From contig CAMPHJ010000035.1 in NCBI GenBank assembly GCA_946885845.1, positions 1 through 19,204 of the forward strand: a stretch of DNA of 19,204 bases, in the 5' to 3' direction. Under the pieces are notes generated by a model that made no database searches, was not told where the DNA came from, and was given only the letters and a program-made list of their open reading frames with translations. Of this stretch, positions 16,452 through 19,204 are shown piece after piece. Each line of letters starts with the position of its first letter. Positions within the stretch are counted from its first letter, which is position 1. The position numbers and the translations under genes are program-made. The DNA is from an uncultured Sphingobium sp. (GTDB taxonomy: Bacteria > Pseudomonadota > Alphaproteobacteria > Sphingomonadales > Sphingomonadaceae).

Positions 16452-16575
16452 GGAAAGTTTTAGGAGAGGATGCCTGAAAGGCACCCCCTATGTGCGGTGC
16501 AGCATGGCATTTCGCAAGTGCGAACGAAGAGGCCGCTCTTGCAAGATATGCAATCGCTGGCTGCCCCGCCCCCGA
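16452..16575 (-). other. Structured ettA 3' UTR, possible sRNA
   Basis: Between the ettA stop and its terminator, the minus strand carries a small hairpin (GGTGCCT-TTC-AGGCATC, about 16487-16471). After it comes an apparently unpaired pyrimidine-rich segment, CCTCTCCTAAAACTTTCC (16469-16452), and then the terminator stem. A single-stranded CUCUCC next to a U-rich terminator is the layout of Hfq-dependent sRNAs that block ribosome-binding sites. There is no evidence of processing or of a separate promoter. Confidence 0.3.
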
Positions 16576-18261
16576 TCAGCGGGTCAGCTTTTTATAGGCA
16601 AGGCGCGTCGGGCGGTCGGCGGCGTCGCCCAGGCGGCGGCGCTTGTCTTCTTCATACATGCCGAAATTGCCTTCGAACCATTCGACGTGGCTGTCGCCTT
16701 CGAACGCCAGAATGTGGGTCGCCAGGCGATCGAGGAAGAATCGGTCATGGCTGATGACCACGGCGCAGCCCGCGAAATTTTCAATCGCTTCTTCCAGCGC
16801 CGCCAGCGTTTCCACGTCAAGATCGTTGGTCGGTTCGTCGAGCAGGAGAACGTTGCCGCCCTTTTTCAGCATCTTGGCGATGTGGACGCGATTGCGTTCA
16901 CCGCCTGACAGCTTGCCGACATTTTTTTGCTGGTCCTGCCCCTTGAAGTTGAAGGCGCCGACATAGGCACGGGTCGACATGTCGTGGCCGTTGACCTTCA
17001 CATAATCGAGGCCGTCGGACACTTCTTCCCAGACGTTTTTCGACGGGTCGAGATGATCGCGGCTCTGGTCAACATAGCCCAGGCGCACGGTCGAACCGAT
17101 ATCGACTTCACCCGAATCGGGCTGTTCCTGACCGGTGATGATCTTGAACAGGGTCGATTTACCCGCGCCGTTCGGCCCGATGACGCCGACGATGCCGCCC
17201 GGCGGCAACAGGAAGGACAGGTCCTCAAACAGCAGCTTGTCGCCATAGGCTTTAGAGATGTTCTTGAATTCGATCACCTTGCCGCCCAGACGTTCCGGCA
17301 CCTGAATGACGATCTGCGCCTTGCCGGGGGAGCGGTTTTCCTGACCGGACACCAGTTCCTCAAACTTCTTGATACGCGCCTTGGACTTGGTCTGGCGGCC
17401 TTTGACGCCGGCACGAATCCATTCCAGTTCGTCGTTGATCGCCTTTTGACGGCCAGTGGCTTCCCGGTCTTCCTGCTCCATCCGCTTGGATTTCTTTTCC
17501 AGATAGGTGGAGTAGTTGCCTTCGTAGGGAAAATATTTCCCGCGATCGAGTTCGAGGATCCAGCCGACCACATTGTCGAGGAAATAGCGGTCATGGGTGA
17601 TCATCAGCACCGCGCCCGCATATTCCTTCAGATGGTTTTCCAGCCATTCGACGCTTTCGGCATCCAGATGGTTGGTCGGTTCGTCGAGCAGCAGGATGTC
17701 CGGTTTCTGGATCAGCAGCCGGGTAAGCGCGATGCGGCGCTTTTCACCGCCCGACAGGCTGTCCACCGGCCAGTCCGAAGGCGGGCAACGCAGTGCTTCC
17801 ATCGCGATTTCAAGCTGGTTGTCGAGCGTCCAGCCATCGACGGCGTCGATCTGTTCCTGCAGGGTGCCCATTTCCTCCATCAGCGCGTCAAAATCGACGT
17901 CTTCCGGCGGATCGGCCATGATCATGCTGATTTCGTTAAAGCGATCCAGCTTGTCCGCGGTTTCCCGCGCGCCGTCCTTGACGTTTTCCAGCACCGTCTT
18001 GGTCGGATCAAGCTGCGGTTCCTGCGCCAGATAGCCGACGCTGACATTTTCGCCCGGCCATGCTTCGCCGGTAAAATCCTTGTCAATCCCGGCCATGATC
18101 TTGATCAGCGTGGATTTACCCGCGCCGTTGGGACCGACGATGCCGATCTTGGCCCCGCGATAAAATTGCAGGTTGATGCCACTGAGCACCGGCTTTTGAG
18201 CGCCGGGAAAGCTCTTGGTCATGTTCTTCATGACGAAAGCGTATTGGGACGAGGCGGACAT
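16576..18261 (-). CDS. ettA: ABC-F translational throttle EttA
   Basis: EttA is a cytosolic ABC-F ATPase that binds the ribosomal E site and, in E. coli, gates entry into elongation according to the ATP/ADP ratio. The 561-aa product has two ABC domains without membrane segments. Domain 1 has Walker [10 protein letters not shown] (43-51), signature LSGGEKRR (169-176) and Walker [12 protein letters not shown] (190-200). Domain 2 has GPNGAGKST (362-370), LSGGERNR (451-458) and [11 protein letters not shown] (472-482). Both Walker B glutamates (E194, E476) are present. The interdomain linker is charged and helical (about 250-310), as in the P-site tRNA-interaction motif. GGAG sits about 11 nt upstream of the start. 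It is monocistronic, with its own terminator, and converges with acyP. Confidence 0.96.
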   Translation of the reverse strand: MSASSQYAFVMKNMTKSFPGAQKPVLSGINLQFYRGAKIGIVGPNGAGKSTLIKIMAGIDKDFTGEAWPGENVSVGYLAQEPQLDPTKTVLENVKDGARETADKLDRFNEISMIMADPPEDVDFDALMEEMGTLQEQIDAVDGWTLDNQLEIAMEALRCPPSDWPVDSLSGGEKRRIALTRLLIQKPDILLLDEPTNHLDAESVEWLENHLKEYAGAVLMITHDRYFLDNVVGWILELDRGKYFPYEGNYSTYLEKKSKRMEQEDREATGRQKAINDELEWIRAGVKGRQTKSKARIKKFEELVSGQENRSPGKAQIVIQVPERLGGKVIEFKNISKAYGDKLLFEDLSFLLPPGGIVGVIGPNGAGKSTLFKIITGQEQPDSGEVDIGSTVRLGYVDQSRDHLDPSKNVWEEVSDGLDYVKVNGHDMSTRAYVGAFNFKGQDQQKNVGKLSGGERNRVHIAKMLKKGGNVLLLDEPTNDLDVETLAALEEAIENFAGCAVVISHDRFFLDRLATHILAFEGDSHVEWFEGNFGMYEEDKRRRLGDAADRPTRLAYKKLTR

Positions 18262-18613
18262 GGCTGAAGCAGCTCCGAAGGATAAGACAGGGAATTCGGG
18301 CCGGAGTTAGCGAAGGCGGGACGCATTGGCAAATGGGCGGTGCCGGGGGCACCCATCATCCCTGCAGAAAATCCGACCGTTGCCGCCAGTTGCGCTTTTG
18401 CCGGGGTGCGCAGTCGCCCTGCCCCAACGCGCCGATCCCATGCGCCGGACCCATTCAAGGTGATTCGCGCGCCCTGCCCATCCCTGCAAAAAAGTCACGT
18501 GTCGCAGCGGCGATGGCCCGGCGTGAGGACGCTGGATTCTCTAGCCAATAAGTGGACTTTTATAGTAGACAACATCCGGTCGCGTGATTCCATCGGTTCA
18601 CCGACACAGAAAA
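18262..18613. other. Intergenic region between ettA and the small lipoprotein gene; no gene supported
   Basis: These 352 bp must hold the ettA promoter (reading left). A 6-bp hairpin, GGTGCC-GGG-GGCACC, is at 18339-18353, and a lone TATAGT lies at 18561-18566 without a matching -35. Short open frames on both strands have no convincing ribosome-binding site or recognisable sequence. I see nothing else that I can name. Confidence 0.6.
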
Positions 18614-18644
18614 GCATTGATTTGTGCAACGCACACGTTAATGC
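18614..18644 (+). promoter_or_regulatory. Large dyad upstream of the lipoprotein gene, overlapping a candidate promoter
   Basis: The arms GCATTGATTTGTGC (18614-18627) and GCACACGTTAATGC (18631-18644) match as inverted repeats at 11 of 14 positions around AAC, with a perfect core TGTGC-AAC-GCACA. TTGATT (18617-18622) and TAATGC (18639-18644), 16 nt apart, could be the -35 and -10 boxes. The dyad would then be an operator covering the promoter. Confidence 0.45.
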
Positions 18645-18652
18645 GGGTCGCT

Positions 18653-18685
18653 CGCGTAGGTGACGTCACTAGACGTACCGACGCG
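18653..18685 (+). promoter_or_regulatory. Stable hairpin in the lipoprotein 5' leader
   Basis: CGCGT-A-GGT-G-ACGTC, loop ACTA, then GACGT-ACC-G-ACGCG: thirteen base pairs with one bulged G and one A/G mismatch. It contains the perfect palindrome GTGACGTCAC (18660-18669). It ends about 12 nt before the GGGAG ribosome-binding site. There is no T-tract, so it is not a terminator. It may stabilise the mRNA, control translation, or be a protein-binding site. Confidence 0.5.
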
Positions 18686-18711
18686 GCAATATGCTATGGG
18701 AGCCGTACACA

Positions 18712-18921
18712 ATGAAGAAGATCGCTGTTGTTTTCGCTTCGGCCGGCCTGATGGCCCTCGCCGCTTGCGGTGAGAAGCCTGCAAACGAAACCGCGAACGC
18801 TTCGAACGCTGTTGTCGAAAACGTCGTCGAGAACGCTGCTAACGCGGCCGACAACGCTGCCAACGCAGCCGACAACGCTGCTGACAACGCCGCGAACGCT
18901 GCTGCGAACGCTGCCGAATAA
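18712..18921 (+). CDS. Small Ala/Asn-repeat lipoprotein
   Basis: The 69-aa product starts with a lipoprotein signal peptide: MKK, a hydrophobic stretch, and lipobox ALAAC with the lipidated Cys at residue 19 and Gly after it. The mature part (about 50 residues) is almost wholly Ala, Asn, Asp, Glu and Val, with the imperfect repeat NAANAAD/NAAD from about residue 42 to the end; the DNA repeats as variants of AACGCTGC. Such a sequence could form a surface helix or coiled coil, loosely like Lpp or entericidin-type lipoproteins, but I recognise no exact family and assign no function. The start at 18712 follows GGGAG by 9 nt; an ATG at 18691 is in frame but has no ribosome-binding site. The gene is monocistronic, with a structured leader and a strong terminator. 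Confidence 0.85.
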   Translation: MKKIAVVFASAGLMALAACGEKPANETANASNAVVENVVENAANAADNAANAADNAADNAANAAANAAE

Positions 18922-18944
18922 TCTTCGCGTCAGCGAGATTTTCG

Positions 18945-18975
18945 AAGGGCGGGCCGGAAACGGTCCGCCCTTTTT
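18945..18975 (+). terminator. Intrinsic terminator of the lipoprotein gene
   Basis: An 11-12-bp stem, AAGGGCGGGCCG / CGGTCCGCCCTT with one G-U pair and a GAAA tetraloop, is followed by a run of T (18971-18975). It begins 23 nt after the stop codon. Confidence 0.93.
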
Positions 18976-19088
18976 CGTTGGGGCGGGTTTTGCGGGGAAA
19001 GATCGCTGGGCGCTGCGTCGCTTTGAGGGGTTGTCGGTTCGCCAAAGCAAAAAGTTGCCCGCCCGTGACTTTTGCTAGCGGTGTTTGA

Positions 19089-19117
19089 TTGACGGCAGCC
19101 CAACTTCACCGCTAAGG
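19089..19117 (+). promoter_or_regulatory. Candidate tRNA-Pro promoter
   Basis: TTGACG (19089-19094), a 17-nt spacer, and CTAAGG (19112-19117) lie just before the tRNA. The predicted start would be within a few bases of the mature 5' end. The -35 box and the spacing are good; the -10 is weak by the E. coli standard. Confidence 0.5.
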
Positions 19118-19126
19118 CGCCCACGT

Positions 19127-19204
<78 letters not shown>

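Noticed and set aside
16387..16908. Plus-strand frames over the ettA 3' end, including an ATG at 16470 after AGGAGAGG
   Set aside because: They run antisense to conserved ettA coding sequence and past its terminator. Their composition is that of a shadow frame, and the AGGAGAGG is better explained as the complement of the UTR CUCUCC segment.
16927..18267. 446-residue plus-strand open frame opposite ettA
   Set aside because: It is the exact antisense of a well-conserved ABC-F gene; long antisense frames are common in GC-rich DNA.
18340..18663. 107-residue plus-strand open frame in the intergenic region
   Set aside because: No ribosome-binding site or recognisable sequence, and it crosses the large dyad and the candidate lipoprotein promoter.

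Overview
The window looks like the chromosome of a sphingomonad-type alphaproteobacterium (Sphingobium/Sphingomonas group). I infer this from the conserved block dusB(nifR3)-ntrB-ntrC-ntrY-ntrX-hfq-hflX next to mazG, the fused ispDF gene, the lipA-Coq10/RatA pair, the GC-rich coding sequence, and protein sequences that read like those of sphingomonads. No species can be named from the sequence alone. Almost everything is ordinary core chromosome. The only mobile DNA is one IS30-family insertion at the left end.

Layout, left to right. (1) 1-65: a short stretch of unclear origin. 66-1226: a complete-looking IS30-family element with about 29-bp imperfect terminal inverted repeats, a DDE transposase and a perfect internal hairpin. 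It ends 44 bp before mazG. (2) 1271-2059 (+): mazG, convergent with a long minus-strand block. (3) 2121-11450 (-), in transcription order: dusB, ntrB, ntrC, ntrY, ntrX, hfq, hflX. dusB/ntrB and ntrB/ntrC overlap by 4 nt, and ntrY/ntrX overlap by about 11 nt. Gaps with possible internal promoters precede ntrY and hfq. The block joins a tRNA dihydrouridine synthase, two nitrogen-responsive two-component systems, an RNA chaperone and a ribosome-associated GTPase. (4) 11549-13243 (+): ispDF and pncC, which meets ratA/coq10-lipA (13195-14621, -) tail to tail with a 49-bp overlap. (5) 14687-16379 (+): beta-carbonic anhydrase, a NYN-LOTUS putative RNase and an acylphosphatase, joined by 1-nt overlaps. 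(6) 16576-18261 (-): ettA, with a strong intrinsic terminator downstream. (7) 18262-18711: 450 bp without a supported gene, holding a large dyad and a stable leader hairpin. (8) 18712-18921 (+): a 69-aa Ala/Asn-repeat lipoprotein with its own terminator. (9) 19127-19203: tRNA-Pro(TGG).

The most unusual item is hfq, which encodes two complete Hfq/Sm domains in tandem in one 160-residue chain; the second copy is altered at RNA-contact positions. Other points worth a look are NtrX without the sigma54-contact GAFTGA loop, an inverted repeat covering the dusB ribosome-binding site and start codon, a possible leaderless start for ntrY, a structured ettA 3' UTR with an exposed anti-Shine-Dalgarno segment, and the structured leader of the small lipoprotein gene. 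I found no CRISPR array, phage module, toxin-antitoxin pair or defence island.
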